Source: Calliopum simillimum (Eukaryota > Arthropoda > Insecta > Diptera > Lauxaniidae). Taken from it: a DNA stretch of 64,000 nt. The notes under the pieces were generated by a model that saw only the letters and a list, made by a program, of their open reading frames with translations, was not told the origin of the DNA and did not search any database. Both the position numbers and the translations under genes were made by a program. Each line of letters begins with the position of its first letter. Position 1 is the stretch's first letter. The stretch covers positions 117,823,124 to 117,887,123 of the forward strand of contig OX638371.1 in NCBI GenBank assembly GCA_951812925.1, in the 5' to 3' direction. Shown here piece by piece: positions 46,053-58,300 of this stretch.

Positions 46053-47635
46053 ACATAAAGATACATTTTTTGCAGTTTTAGGCATTTTTAAGGGGCGCTT
46101 GAATTCGAACAACACCTGGCTATTTGTGATAGCATTTGCCTTCAGTTCAGCGAGAACTTGCAAGGGATTTCTCTTTTCTTATTTCAAAATACTTGAAAAT
46201 TGGTGCTTAATAATTTAGTTTGTTCTAAATTTGGTCGTTAGAGTCCAAGAATCGGATAGTAAAGGATAGCTTTGGATGGAGAAGTTATAGAAGAATACAT
46301 TAATTTGTGTTCGTCTAAATTCATTGCCAACATAGGGACCTTTTGAGTAACGGTGGATCAATAACAAGAGTTTAGTGCCAAATCTGTAATTTTTATATTT
46401 TTGAGGTAGAATGTGGTGTGGGTACTGGTATGATTTAACTCAGCAACTGGACTTCAGTTTGCTTAGCCTAAATCGTACTAAAAGATAATGCGGCTAGATT
46501 GAATAGATTAATAACAGTATTTTTTAGTTTTACAGAGGTGTAAAAGCATTTTTTTGGTATAAACAAAATTTTTGAATTCTAATTTTCGAATGCTATAAGT
46601 CAAGACCGTTTGCACGAAATCTTTAAAACGGCTAATATAAATAAATAAAAGTTAATTGGCAAGATAGAGTTATACTGTAACGGCTGTCTGGACATTCACC
46701 TATGTAGTAGCAGTACCCACCTTTTATTGGTTTGGAACCATAGAGACACCACTTATAACAGGCGTCAATCGGTGCAACTTTCACAGTACAATATTCATCT
46801 CATTCTCAAACGATTCTATAATTTTGAAATTTACGAAGCCAATAGAATCTGTTGAGACTTATCCATAGTATTATCCACTTGATCTTGGCCCTATGCTTCC
46901 CCAGTGAGTTTAAAGAGATTGCATACAGAACAAGAACAGTAAATGAACACATTATCCAGGGCAATTTCAATAAAGCTGAATGTAGTCTTAATCGGGAATT
47001 TGATAGAAAATACTCTGTAGTATGATACGAGTACATGTAGGATTTTAACAATCATCGATTCATTTGCTTTAAACTCGTCACCGCATGTTTTTCTTAGATC
47101 GAACTGCCTTGCTACGACTAATCTCTTACCCTAAATATATAGTATCTGGCAACCAATTTTCATCAGTTTTGAAATCAAGCAAATTTAGTTGGTGGCTACA
47201 ATTTGTATATAATACGTTATTAAAATTTAAATAAAATTGTTAGACCTTTATGTAACATAGATAATTTCGCAGACTTTCCACTTAGTTGAGGATTTGCATG
47301 GGCATACATATAAGATAAGACGGAACCAAATTTTCCAGTTTTGTCTTAAATACATTTTAATTGAATTTTCTTTTTATGAAAATACCATCAAGATTATGTG
47401 CCTTTTGGACAAAATTATTATTGATTTGTTGTGTTGTTTTCGACTTTTTTTATTGTTTATTTATTTGATTTTTTGTATAATAATAACCCTTACAGACTAG
47501 AACAATTAAAATTAAATATGAAAATATTTAATATACACTTAAAAACTTAAATACAATGAAAAATCAACTTAACTAAGAGCTTAAGCAGTGTATTCAAACA
47601 AAAATCAATTGAAATATCTTTATATAATTTATTTA
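46053..47635. other. 3' flank of the Gln-rich gene
   Basis: Follows the TAA at 46050-46052. Presumably starts with the 3' UTR; AATAAA occurs near 46643. The rest, up to the LINE remnant, has no recognised feature. Confidence 0.45.
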
Positions 47636-47639
47636 ACAA

Positions 47640-48075
47640 TAATTAATGGGCCATTAATGATTCAATATAAAAATTGTCATCAGCTGAAGGATATCGGGAC
47701 AATCAATAAAACCATTAATGACATCATAAATAAACATGATACTGTGTCCAACTTAGAATACGCTTCTTTTATTTTGAATCCTTACTATAATGTCCATATA
47801 ATTTGGTGCATGTTTAAAGAAAATTTATTAAGTTCGCCCTTCACTCATTGGCTTTTACTGAGCCTTTGCCATCATGAAATGCTCGTTGTTTGCTCATACA
47901 TCATGAAGGTCTTGAAAATCGGCGATAAGTAAAGGGATCTATAAAAGCAGCGCTATTCCGTTTAATAAATGCTTAAGTGGAATAAGCTTCAGGCAAAATA
48001 TGATTAACGTGATTCGTAAAGTTTAAACAAGAGTCAAAGAAAATACCAAGATCGCGAATTAGATTAACTATAGTT
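47640..48075 (-). pseudogene. Decayed, rearranged non-LTR retrotransposon fragment
   Basis: The minus strand near 48065-47970 reads NLIRDLGIFFDSCLNFTNHV, the conserved post-RT block of Jockey/CR1-type LINEs. The minus strand near 47770-47690 reads DVINGFIDCPDIL, a C-terminal LINE block. Between them a short part reads LEYASFILNPYYNVHI on the PLUS strand (about 47750-47800), also a LINE block, so an internal inversion is implied. Heavily degraded. Confidence 0.5.
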
Positions 48076-48649
48076 ATTAACAAAAAAAAAAAAAACCATC
48101 GGCTGGATTGATCTTCTGAGCTATTGCAAGACAGTTTGAGAGTCAGAATTTAATAACAAATTCTACTATGCAGACATTAAACTCTTGAGAATGTATGTTA
48201 AGAAAATCATTAATTTAGTAAAATTTATTTACTGACTTTTATTTTGATTAAATTGAGTGCCTTAATTTATAAACCTTAATTAGATAAATCATTTTCGTAA
48301 TGTTTTATACTGTTGGACACTGCAGAAGTCAAACATTTAATTTTTATGACCACTTTTGAAATGACTCTTGTTACTGCATGATATAACGAAATATTAATTT
48401 TTTAAATATTATAACAGATTTGTAAATATTTAAAATTATTTATTGTACACAGTAAGGTTTCACGTAAAGGGCCCAATAACAAAATTAAAAATTTCCTGTA
48501 TTTAAGTAAATTATAAATTTTTTTTTATTATAAAATTAAATGCATGTACACAAATAAAATTATGAAAAATTTGTCAGAAAGTATGTTAAAAAAACAATAG
48601 AGTTATTCAATAAAAAATTGTGTAAAACAAAAATTTTGAAGTCATTCAA

Positions 48650-51600
48650 TTAACGTTGCTGCGCCCGCTCCATTAACTGATGTATCGGATGTGGTTTATT
48701 CTTCTCCTCAAGTGTCATTTCTTTGAGACGATGGAAAAATTCTCTACAATGCATTTTCATTTCCCGTGTTAAGTATTTAGGGAAGGTAACTACAAAAGTT
48801 TAAAATCGTTAAAGAATATGTACTCTGCATATTAGACTGATTCAAAAAAAAAAAAAAAATTTTTCGTAATTCAACGGTTATTTCTAAAAATCTGAACGAT
48901 GACAAAAAAGTGAGCTGAGTGAAGTTGCTCATAGCTGTTTTATGCAAAATCATTTTAGCTTTGAGAGTAAAGTTTATTAACAAAGGAATTTTGTTTCACA
49001 TTTAGTGCATTCTTATTAATTTTTAAGCATTACTTATCTTAGATGAACCTTAGTTAAATTTTCCGTAGAATATTTTTGCAGAATTCTTTAATCCATTACA
49101 ACTAGGGATTCCAATTTTTGGACTTTTTGCGATCCCGGGATTTCGGGATCAGAAATTTTTGAATCCCGGGATTTTTCGGGATTTGTATGAATTTTTTTTC
49201 ATTCTAAATAAAGCAGAGTTTAGTATTTAAAATTCCTTATATTTTGTCTTATATACCCCTACTACACCCCTACATAGATATTTTATTTAAAAAGTGTAAA
49301 AAATATTAAAGAACAATTTCTTAAAACAGGTTCATTTCATTAAACAATTCTCGCCTTTTTTAAAAAACAAAAAATTCAAAAATACTTATTTACTTCAAAA
49401 ACTAACATAAAGGTACATTGCAGCATTATATGCTTAGTTAAATGCATACATAAAATATCATACATATTTAATTATATAAAATAGTGAGATCAAAGTTTTA
49501 ACAAGTGTTGGACTTGAAAGAAATAACTTTTCTTTTAATCAGTTTTATTATTATTAAAATATGTTTTTAGGAAAATTAAAGCATTTATTGTTTTATCATC
49601 CAATTTATATCTTAATTTATTACATATCTGTGGACTTTTGACAAAACAACCTAAGTCGAGATATGACAATTCTCCAGGATTTTAGTTCTAAATAAAAAAT
49701 TTAAATATGCTTCTATTGGTATAATCGCCATGTCTCTATGATTTCTTGTTCCAGAGATATAAGGGTGTCCCACAGTTCACGCAAGATTTGAAGTGTTATG
49801 AACCAAAAAAATAATAATTTGACAGCTGACACTTTAAGATTAGTAAAAATGTATGGAAAGAGGAGATTCAATGCTGCATCAACGAAATTGAGCCACATAA
49901 TTGAAAAGTAGTTAATCAGTTTTTAGGCTCTCCTGAAAAGTTGCCAATTTCGAGTTAGGTTGTTTTGTCAAAAGTCCACAGATATATAACCTCACACCAG
50001 GCATTGAAAAAAGCTGCAGCAATGCCCTATTTCTGCAGAAATAACTTCAAATTTGCAGCAATAACAGTCAAAAATTGTAAAAAATTGTAATAATAATATT
50101 TAGCCAAATTCATATTACTTTGTTTTTGAGTTAATCGTTGAAACTAAATACTCATTTTATTTTGCATATAACCGTTGTCTTAGGTGTCTAACCTCCCAAT
50201 CTGGGCTTAAATGTAGTACTCGGCAACTCTACTTTAAACATATTTTTACAAATGCAAGAAAGAAAATTTCACTATAAATTTTCAATTTTAAATTAAATCA
50301 TTGCCATGATATCTGTTATTTAATATTAATATTTAGTATTCAACAAACACTTGAATAAGGCACTAAAAAAATTTTAAAAAAAATTCTGCAGTAATATTTT
50401 TTTTCTTATTTAAACCCCTGCTGCACACGAAAAGCATCTTTCTGATTCAACACTTGTTGGTTGAATTGAAAAAAGATAATCGAAAGTTTTCTGGAGGAAA
50501 TAACCCCTATCACCACCATTACAAAATATATCAATTTCTTCCATTAAAACGTCGGATAAATTATAAAATTATCTAGAAAACAAATTTTTTGAAGTGGTAT
50601 TCAAAACTAGATTTAATTTTTCTTTCAAGTTTTTTGCTGCGTTTACATTATGGCTATTGTCCTCAATTTGAGTTTTAAATCTAGAGAGAATAAGTTTTAT
50701 CTCTTCTTTAATGTGATTTTTCTGTCATTTAACAAAAAAAAACTTGTAAAAGAAATCCCGGGATTGGTAGCACTAATCCTGGGATTTTCGGGACTGCAAA
50801 AAGGCTCGAATCCCGGGATCCCGGGACTGAAATCCCTAATTACAACCTAGGGGAAATAATGTTATGCACCTGCTATCAAGCAAGTTAACACATAACATAG
50901 ATTCAAAACGGTCTTGGTTATGATATTGAGTCTTGGTCTTGGGGATTAAGCCTTGATATCAAAATGTTCAAACCTGATTTTTTCAAAGTCGTTAAATTTT
51001 TAGGATGTCAAATTTCGAATTGAGATATGAAATTGGCGTTACACACCTATTAACTATATTATACGAAGACGAAGACCATTGTCATCATAATTATATTATA
51101 CATATCAGCGTCTTGGTCTAGGTCTCATAAAATTAAAATGGCCAATACTCAAGGGAGCCCCTTTATAAATTTTTAGAAAATAAAAAATTTGCTAAGCAAA
51201 AAATATATTTTCTTTTCTTAGCGCCGACTGTCCCGCCCCTCCCGCTACACGAGGGCGCTATTTGTATAAAATGAATGTACAATCATGTTACTCACTGTTA
51301 AACTCGATAATTAAATCACCAAAATCCTTTATTGGCTGAACGGGCTTAGTAGCAACTTCTTGTATTTTACATTTTGGCAATCCTTCTCCGGGCATGACTT
51401 TTACAAAACCGGGATAGACCACATCACTGATATTGATTTTAAGCTTACGTTTATCTAGAGTATCGATTCGAAATTGAAATCCTACGAATGCCAGCATTAA
51501 GTCGATTTCGTGACGATAAACAAGATCATGATGATTACGCCGTGTAAAGTATTTGTGCGGCTTATCGGCGGTTATGAAAATAATATCTCCAGGAATTTTG

Positions 51601-54600
51601 GAAGGATTACGATCAGCTTCTTCAATAAAGGAAAAACGTGTACCCGGTGTAACGCCTGGTGGGATATTAAGTGTAAGTGTCTTTTTTCTGAAAAAATAAA
51701 AATAGAGTTATGAAATCGTTGAAGTAAGGGTGGGTTGCAGGTACCATAATCATTTCTATTTTAATTAATTTGATTTCGAAAGTTTTTTGATGAAAATGGT
51801 GAGAAGTAATAGGATCCCTTTTATGGAGAATCACAAGCTCTTCAATTTCTTAATTAAAACATTTGCAGTACTTTTGAAGGTATTCAACTTTAAAAATCGA
51901 GTTTTGGGAACATAATGAACATATCATGAATAAATGTGACTTAAGTGACTTCAAAGATGATGTATTTCACTTATAATCATTGAAGATTTTGAAGAATAAA
52001 AATTTAAATTTTTATCATTTTTTGAAATATAAAACTCGAAATTGTTTAGGAATTAATGGACATTTGAAAACTTTTATAAAAACCATCGTGGTATGCAAAA
52101 TCGGTTGCTTACTCAATTTGTATTAACCCATATCGTACCAAAAATTTCAGCTTTTTTTTAAATTTTGTAATAAAAAGGTTAATTGAGTAAAAAAAGTTGC
52201 GGAAAATAAGTTTGAGCCTCATCGAAGAATGCTCATATATTAAACTGAAAATTTAAGATTGATGCGTTTACCAATTAATGGCCACTTCTCATACTATCTT
52301 ACAAAAAAAAACTTGTTGGTTTTATGCCGCTAATAGAATTCACAGCTGATGTTTGTTTTTCTCTTAGGTATTTTACCCACCGTAGTGACAAATGATTTTT
52401 ATACCCATCACCTATTTCGGTGCTTTATATTACTCGCCTAAGAAATCTGCAATGTAAATCATTGCTGCGGAAAATAAGTTTAGTCCTTTTCAATCTATTC
52501 TGTGTAGGTATTGTCCACATTTGATAGATTTTAATATTTTTGACTAATTTTGAAAAAAAGTACCAAAACCAAGGTTTCACTTTGGCCGTGGACGTGGCAT
52601 AAAAAAAATTACAAAAGAGCTAATAGATTCTTAACTATTATAAAAAAAAACCTTCTAGTATATAGATCTATTACACCGAAAAAAATTGGCAAACATAAGC
52701 AATATTCGTGATTCCTTCACGCATCAAAGGTACGATATGGGTTAAAAGTGGAATACATAACTTTTGAATCTATACGAAACAAATATTTTCGAGAATTTTC
52801 TCTATCTTGCAGCCTCATTCTGAGAAAAAATACTCGAGAATACAGTCTAAACACTTTTCTTCATGGAATTTTACTCGAGATTTAAATATTTTTATAGTTT
52901 GGTTGCAAACGAGTAGAAAAGAATGAAATGCTCAAAAACATGCTGGCAAAAACATGATAATAACTTTTTGATATAAGTGTTTAAACCTTCGATAGCCAGC
53001 GGAATAAAAATACAACAATTATTGTGGAAAAAGGAACTTTGTCCAAAAAACCACATTTATTCACAGCATATAAAAAGCACAATAACTACACATCTTTTCT
53101 GCACAATAGCTCAAATAATACTGATACATTATACAAATATGGAAATACATTTTGTTGATTCTCTGAGAAAAACTCGTATACAGGGTGTATACGATACAAT
53201 AGCAAAAAATTGGTGGTAATTGGAGGCAGGTAATTTTGTAAGAACCCTAAAATTTTTTTTTTTTTTTTTTAATAAAACACCTTTTATTTGAGGGATTACT
53301 GTTGTATGCCTGTTAATAAAATTTGTTTCTTTCAAAATTTACTTTCGATAGTTCTCTTTTAAAATTTGTATTAAGAAAATAACTTATGATACGCTTATTG
53401 AAGCAAACATTTCGTTTGGAAATTAACTTGCAAAGGTATTTAGAAATTCTTGAATTCTAATTATTTAATAATCGAAACTGGACACTTCATAGCAAACTTT
53501 TGAAAATCATTTGGAGCAAGCTTTTTATAAATGTTTTTATACAATATATTCCAGATTTTTTTATTCAATATTTTAAAAATTTTTTTTAACTTTTCAATTA
53601 ACATTTTGTTAGTGTTTATTATGTTCATAAAACAACGTTTTCCAAACATTTTTATATTTAATTAAAAATAAAAAAAATTCATGTTTGCTGAGAATCGAAC
53701 CTATGACCTCCAAGTTATGAGTCGACAATCTCACCAACTGACCTAACGTGCCAGTTATGATTCAAATGCCTTGTGTTTTACTTACCTCGATAAGTCATTG
53801 AAAAAATAAAATAAAAAATTTTTTCAAATGTTTGGAAAATGGTTAATGAAACGTTTGAAAAAAAATAATTTTCCAATTGTTGATTTTAACTTTGCAAATC
53901 AATTTTAAAAATAATAAAAAAATAATATTTTCCAAACTTTTGAAAATTGGTTATGAAAACATTTGAAAATTAACTTTTCCCAAGCCTAAAAATTGAAAAG
54001 GTTATAAAATTGTTGGTTGGGTCTTACCGCTTTTCTGTTTTCGTCTGTTGCATGTCTATAAACTCCTGGCGCCATACATGCATCAACTTAACACAACCAA
54101 AACGCACTTCTTCCAGATCCAAATTGATAATTTTTTCTACCGGTGGATCCTTAGTGCGTACACCAATTCCATGTTCACGTGTAGAATATAATACTGGTGG
54201 GTTTGTGACAATATCAATAATATTTGCATATGGCGAATAACTGCCAAAAACATCGTGATAAACTTTCAAATTGTCACCATGATACTGGTATGGCGGAAAA
54301 TAACCATTTGGTAGATATATCCCCTGAAAGAGACCTGCTTCACCGAAACGATCGTATATAGCTCGATATAAATCATTGCCTGAATTAAGAATAAAAATTA
54401 ATTGATCACATCGCAGCGTCAATTGTAAACTATATAATCTTTTTTTAGCAATGTACAGCAGAGTTAAAAAAACAGCTCAGAACTCCATTCCTAATGAAGT
54501 TTGTAACATTTTGTTTCTTTCATCTTACAGAAGAAAAACAATTTTTCCAAACTATTTTCATATTTATGTTCATATGTACATATATCACTCACCCAAAACA

Positions 54601-54824
54601 TCATAGGCCATATTTATGTAATCCCATTGTCTATTCAGGGAAAGTGGTGACATATGTGTCAACTCCGATTCATTCGCCAACGGTACAAAATCTCGCTTAT
54701 GTTTCGGATCACGAAATGGACACAAGCGTATAGCTAGTTTACGATAAGCAAGCGTAATTTCTTCTTTAGTTGCGCTACGTGGCACGTTTAACACACAATA
54801 ATAATCCAGTTCTGTACGATTCAT
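48650..54824 (-). CDS. DNAJB13-like type-II DnaJ protein without HPD (371 aa)
   Basis: Exons, 5' to 3' on the minus strand: 54824-54593, 54379-54028, 51687-51296 and 48789-48650. All have GT/AG borders and one continuous frame (1116 nt with stop). Residues 1-79 form a J domain (LDYYCVLNVPRSATKEEITL; QWDYINMAYDVLG). At the HPD position (about 35-37) the sequence reads CPF, so it should not stimulate Hsp70 ATPase in the usual way. A linker and client-binding C-terminal domains follow, with type-II features: NIPPGVTPGTRFSF, GDIIFITADKPHKYFTRRNH, KINISDVVYPGFVKVMPGEG, and the DLIIEFNITFPKYLT end. There is no Gly/Phe region and no zinc centre. The match is to DNAJB13, a sperm/axoneme radial-spoke protein that also has a changed HPD, so a male-germline axonemal role is inferred. 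TTTATT near 48531 could be its poly(A) signal (AATAAA on the minus strand). Intron 3 contains a hAT element and intron 2 a TTAA MITE. Confidence 0.9.
49103..50838. mobile_element. hAT element (non-autonomous) in a DnaJ intron
   Basis: TAGGGATTCCAATTTTTGGA at 49103 and the inverted end CTGAAATCCCTA at 50838, with perfect 8-bp direct repeats ATTACAAC at 49095-49102 and 50839-50846. Both ends carry clustered 'ATCCCGGGAT' motifs, as hAT subterminal repeats do. No transposase is readable over its 1736 bp. A second MITE (49624-49985) is nested inside. Confidence 0.88.
49624..49985. mobile_element. MITE nested in the hAT element
   Basis: ATATCTGTGGACTTTTGACA at 49624 is mirrored to 49985, and pairing continues through 'AAACAACCTAA'. 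About 35-bp terminal repeats, noncoding. Confidence 0.75.
52127..52741. mobile_element. TTAA-flanked piggyBac-like MITE in a DnaJ intron
   Basis: Ends CCCATATCGTACC and GGTACGATATGGG (perfect 13 bp), flanked by TTAA at 52123-52126 and 52742-52745. No coding. The TIR differs from the parkin-intron MITE and from the Fanzor element, so it is a separate family. Confidence 0.78.
53680..53762 (-). repeat. tRNA-like sequence (degenerate; SINE head or tRNA pseudogene)
   Basis: The minus strand reads GGCACGTTAGGTCAGTTGGT, an A-box-like D-arm, then CTCATAA in the anticodon-loop position (CAT), then CATAGGTTCGATTCTC, a B-box-like T-arm. The anticodon stem does not pair, and the acceptor ends are not convincing. 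Not counted as a functional tRNA. Confidence 0.45.
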
Positions 54825-55375
54825 GGTAATGTCTTTGAGAAATGCTCTAATTTAGCTTTTTACAAATTTCGTTGTTTTATAATTAAAAGAAAATTTCCGA
54901 TTTTATTTCGTTTCTGTTTTCAAAAAATATTTGCCGCTTTATTTTCAAAATTCGAAGATAATTTCATAAGTGCTGTCATGTTGAAAAAAAAGAGAAGTTA
55001 AAATACGAGTTAATTTCAATTTGTGCCGGGGGCAATCACTATAACACTTAAATTGCATTTCTCAAATTGTGATAAGCAAACTAATGGCTATAGCAATAAC
55101 TCGAAAAAAAATAAATATTTTTTATACATTTAGCCTTTTTAGTTCGTGACACCTAAACAATATGTTTTATGATAGGTACAAACGTGAAAAATTTGCCAAT
55201 TTATATATTTAATAGATTAAAACTAAAAGATACAATATTTAAGTTACCTCTAGTATAACTCACTAAACACAAAAATTTTTTTAAATAAAAAAAATATTTG
55301 CAAAAAGGAAGAAATATAAAATTTCACTGAAATGCACACAGTCCATGTGGACGTTATACGATAATTTCAGAAGTA
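54825..55375 (-). promoter_or_regulatory. Intergenic spacer holding the DnaJ upstream region
   Basis: 551 bp between the SLC6 stop and the DnaJ start, both genes on the minus strand. It must hold the SLC6 3' UTR and the DnaJ promoter. No TATA box or other motif can be singled out. Confidence 0.4.
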
Positions 55376-58300
55376 TTACTTTGGAAAGAACGTATAACGT
55401 AATTTTCGCCAAATAAGCCATTTTCCCGGACCAGAAAACTTTTGTGATCTTTGTTCGCTCAGAATTTTCTTATAGGCTAGCCACTCCTTCTTGGTCAGCG
55501 GATCACTTGGACCCCAATTAGTATTTGGTGTAAAAGTCTATAAAAAGCAATTGCCATATAAGCAAAATAACAAAATATGAAATAAAATTATTTATACTTA
55601 CGCTTAAAATTCGACCATCGCTATAACGTACAGTGCACAATACGGCCCAAAGCGGGAACTGAACGAAGCCCACCGCAAGCAGTATCCAACCAGCAACTAG
55701 AATTCTATCTGGATAATCCATTCCAGCATAAGTGATAGCCTTTATATCTGCCATAGAATATATGAAAATCAAGAGAAGTGAAATTGGCGTGACCAGCACC
55801 CAACATATACGCCAATAAAAAGAGACTCGGTGTTTGGTCATAAATTCAACATCATCACAGAAATTTTGTAAGCCTATAAAATAAGTGAATGAATATGCAT
55901 GAAACAAAATTGCAAACAAAATATTGCTACACTATTTTTTATAGAGTACTAATTGAGTGGCCTAAATGCCAAACCAGATATATCCAGTTCAAACGAAACC
56001 ATTTTTTTTTTTTTGCTAAAAATGCAGAGATGGTGTGCTAAATTTAAACAAAGTCCTTTGTGTAGAAAACATGTTATTACAAATTCAAATTTGGTTATAT
56101 CTGGTTTTGTATCCGCAACTAGTTTTAAGCTGGTTTTACAACAAAATAAGTAACTGTTGCTGTTTTAAACTCAGCTATAAATTTGAAGATGTATCGTCAC
56201 TACACAAGTGAAAAGCACTAAGGGCCGGTTTCACAATGTTAAGTTAAGATATTTTTAAACTAAAGTTTACTAACGGAAGCTATGGGTATAAACTTTCCGT
56301 TAAATTATTTGGATTTCAATAAATTCCATTTTTTAACTTATGATTAAATATATATTGTGAATAAATAACAAATTTCCCCTTAAAATGTATTCAAAAAATG
56401 TAAACATTTCAAATTTTTTCATATGAATTTCAAAAAATATTTGAATTTATTTCAATCTGACAGTTAAATTTTAACTGAAAAAATTGTGCCAGTTAAAGTT
56501 AACTGAACGTTAGAGTTTATTTTCCGTCAGTTAATAAATAACTTCACATTGAGAAAACAATTTTATTCAAACTTACAGTTAAAGTTTCAGTTAAACTTTA
56601 ACTGGACATTGTGAAAACGGCCCTAAGTCAGTTTTCTCTAGTTTTGAGTTATTTGGTATTTCTGATTCAAAATATTATAGTCTTTAGGTTGATAAGACCC
56701 ATATAGCCAACATTAATGCTTATAACTTGTTTTGCACTTCTACAACCTGTTTTTGGCACAGCTTCGTCATTTCAAATTTGATTTTAAAAGGCTAATCTAG
56801 GCAGTTGAAGCCAAGCTTAAAATGTATGGGTTGCGATTACGGGTCCAATGACGTATATATCTTAATGAAAATGGACATGCTTGGTTTTGCAGCTCGGCTT
56901 ATTGTAATAACTTAAATAACCTGCTCTTAGGATAGCGCTTAAATTATTTATATTGAACAAGCGGCAGGTATACGTGTCGGTTCGTTTTTCTGTAATCTTG
57001 ATATCTATGGATAGATAAACGGCCATAGCTATGAACATATCTACAGTTTCACCGAACTTCGTCGAACAAATAATGGGTACACTGCACAAAATCCACACGC
57101 CGAATACTATTTATAATGGGATTGAACTATCTCAAAACAAGGCGCATCACTTCGTATACTTTTGTTACCAATTTTTTGAAGTTGAGATCGCCACCTTTCC
57201 ACCACAAAACCAAGTCTCGCTCCTTAAACTCATCAATTACTTTTGCCTCTTTCAGAAAAGCGTTACCAGTTACTTTGTGGCTGAGGTTGCTCACCTTCCC
57301 ACCACAAAACAAAGTCTCGCTCCCTGAAAACGTCTTTTACTTTTGTGTCTTTCATGGACACGTTCTCATCATCTCACTTTACAATTCTGCGAGGCGTTTT
57401 TCGTATCGACTATCATGCCAAAGATAAGGGCTGAACAATTTGGTCAATTAAGTCATGATCTTAAAATTTAAACTTGCATAAAAGAATAAAAATTTAGAGT
57501 TGAAATTTATTTTAATTCAAGTCACTGACCGTAAATCCATGATATACCCGTTATTTCAAAAACTGCCAATCCAAATATAACAAATGTGCTACCATAATAA
57601 TCCACCAGATTTATGATCCACTGGCCAGCCTTAATATAAAAAAAGTATAATTATTATATTGCTTATCAAACTGCTGCACTTTATTCGCATACTGGTGTTA
57701 TGTAGACAATTCCACTCAGAAAACCACAAACTGTTATCACCAAAGCGACTTTCCACGTTTTCATCCATTTAAACTGATCGCACAATATTGCCACCAAAGT
57801 ATTCGTTTGTGCGACTAAAGTGCCAATACCCAACACAAAAAGCATAAAGAAAAATAAAACCGCAAAGAGCTGTTGATGTAAAAAGTCAATATTATGTGCA
57901 CTCTTTCTCAACCAATCTTAGCTGTAAACCTGTGGAGCAGTACTGAACTGCGCAATCGCATCGGGATAAGAAATAAAAGCCAGTCCAGTTCCACTTCTCA
58001 CTACTTCATCGATGTTTGTTATATTTAAATTATGCGCTAAATTTCCTAGAATACCAAAAATGGTTATACCAGCAATAAGACTTGTGACAGTGTCCAAACT
58101 TGTGACGATCATGGCATCTCTGTGAAAAAATTATAGTATACGTATGTAATCATGAAGTCTAACGCAATTGAAATTGAAAATTTTACCCATGCACATTGTG
58201 GTCAAATTTATTATACGATGAGAACATCACGATTGGTCCCAATCCAACAGCTAATGAAAAGAAGCACTGTACCACAGCTTCTTTCCAAACCTAAAAAATA

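Noticed and set aside
53680..53762. Functional tRNA with CAT anticodon
   Set aside because: The anticodon stem does not pair and the acceptor ends do not match.
57031..57427. ORFs of 98 and 103 codons
   Set aside because: They lie within SLC6 intron 8 over a two-copy tandem repeat, in competing frames.
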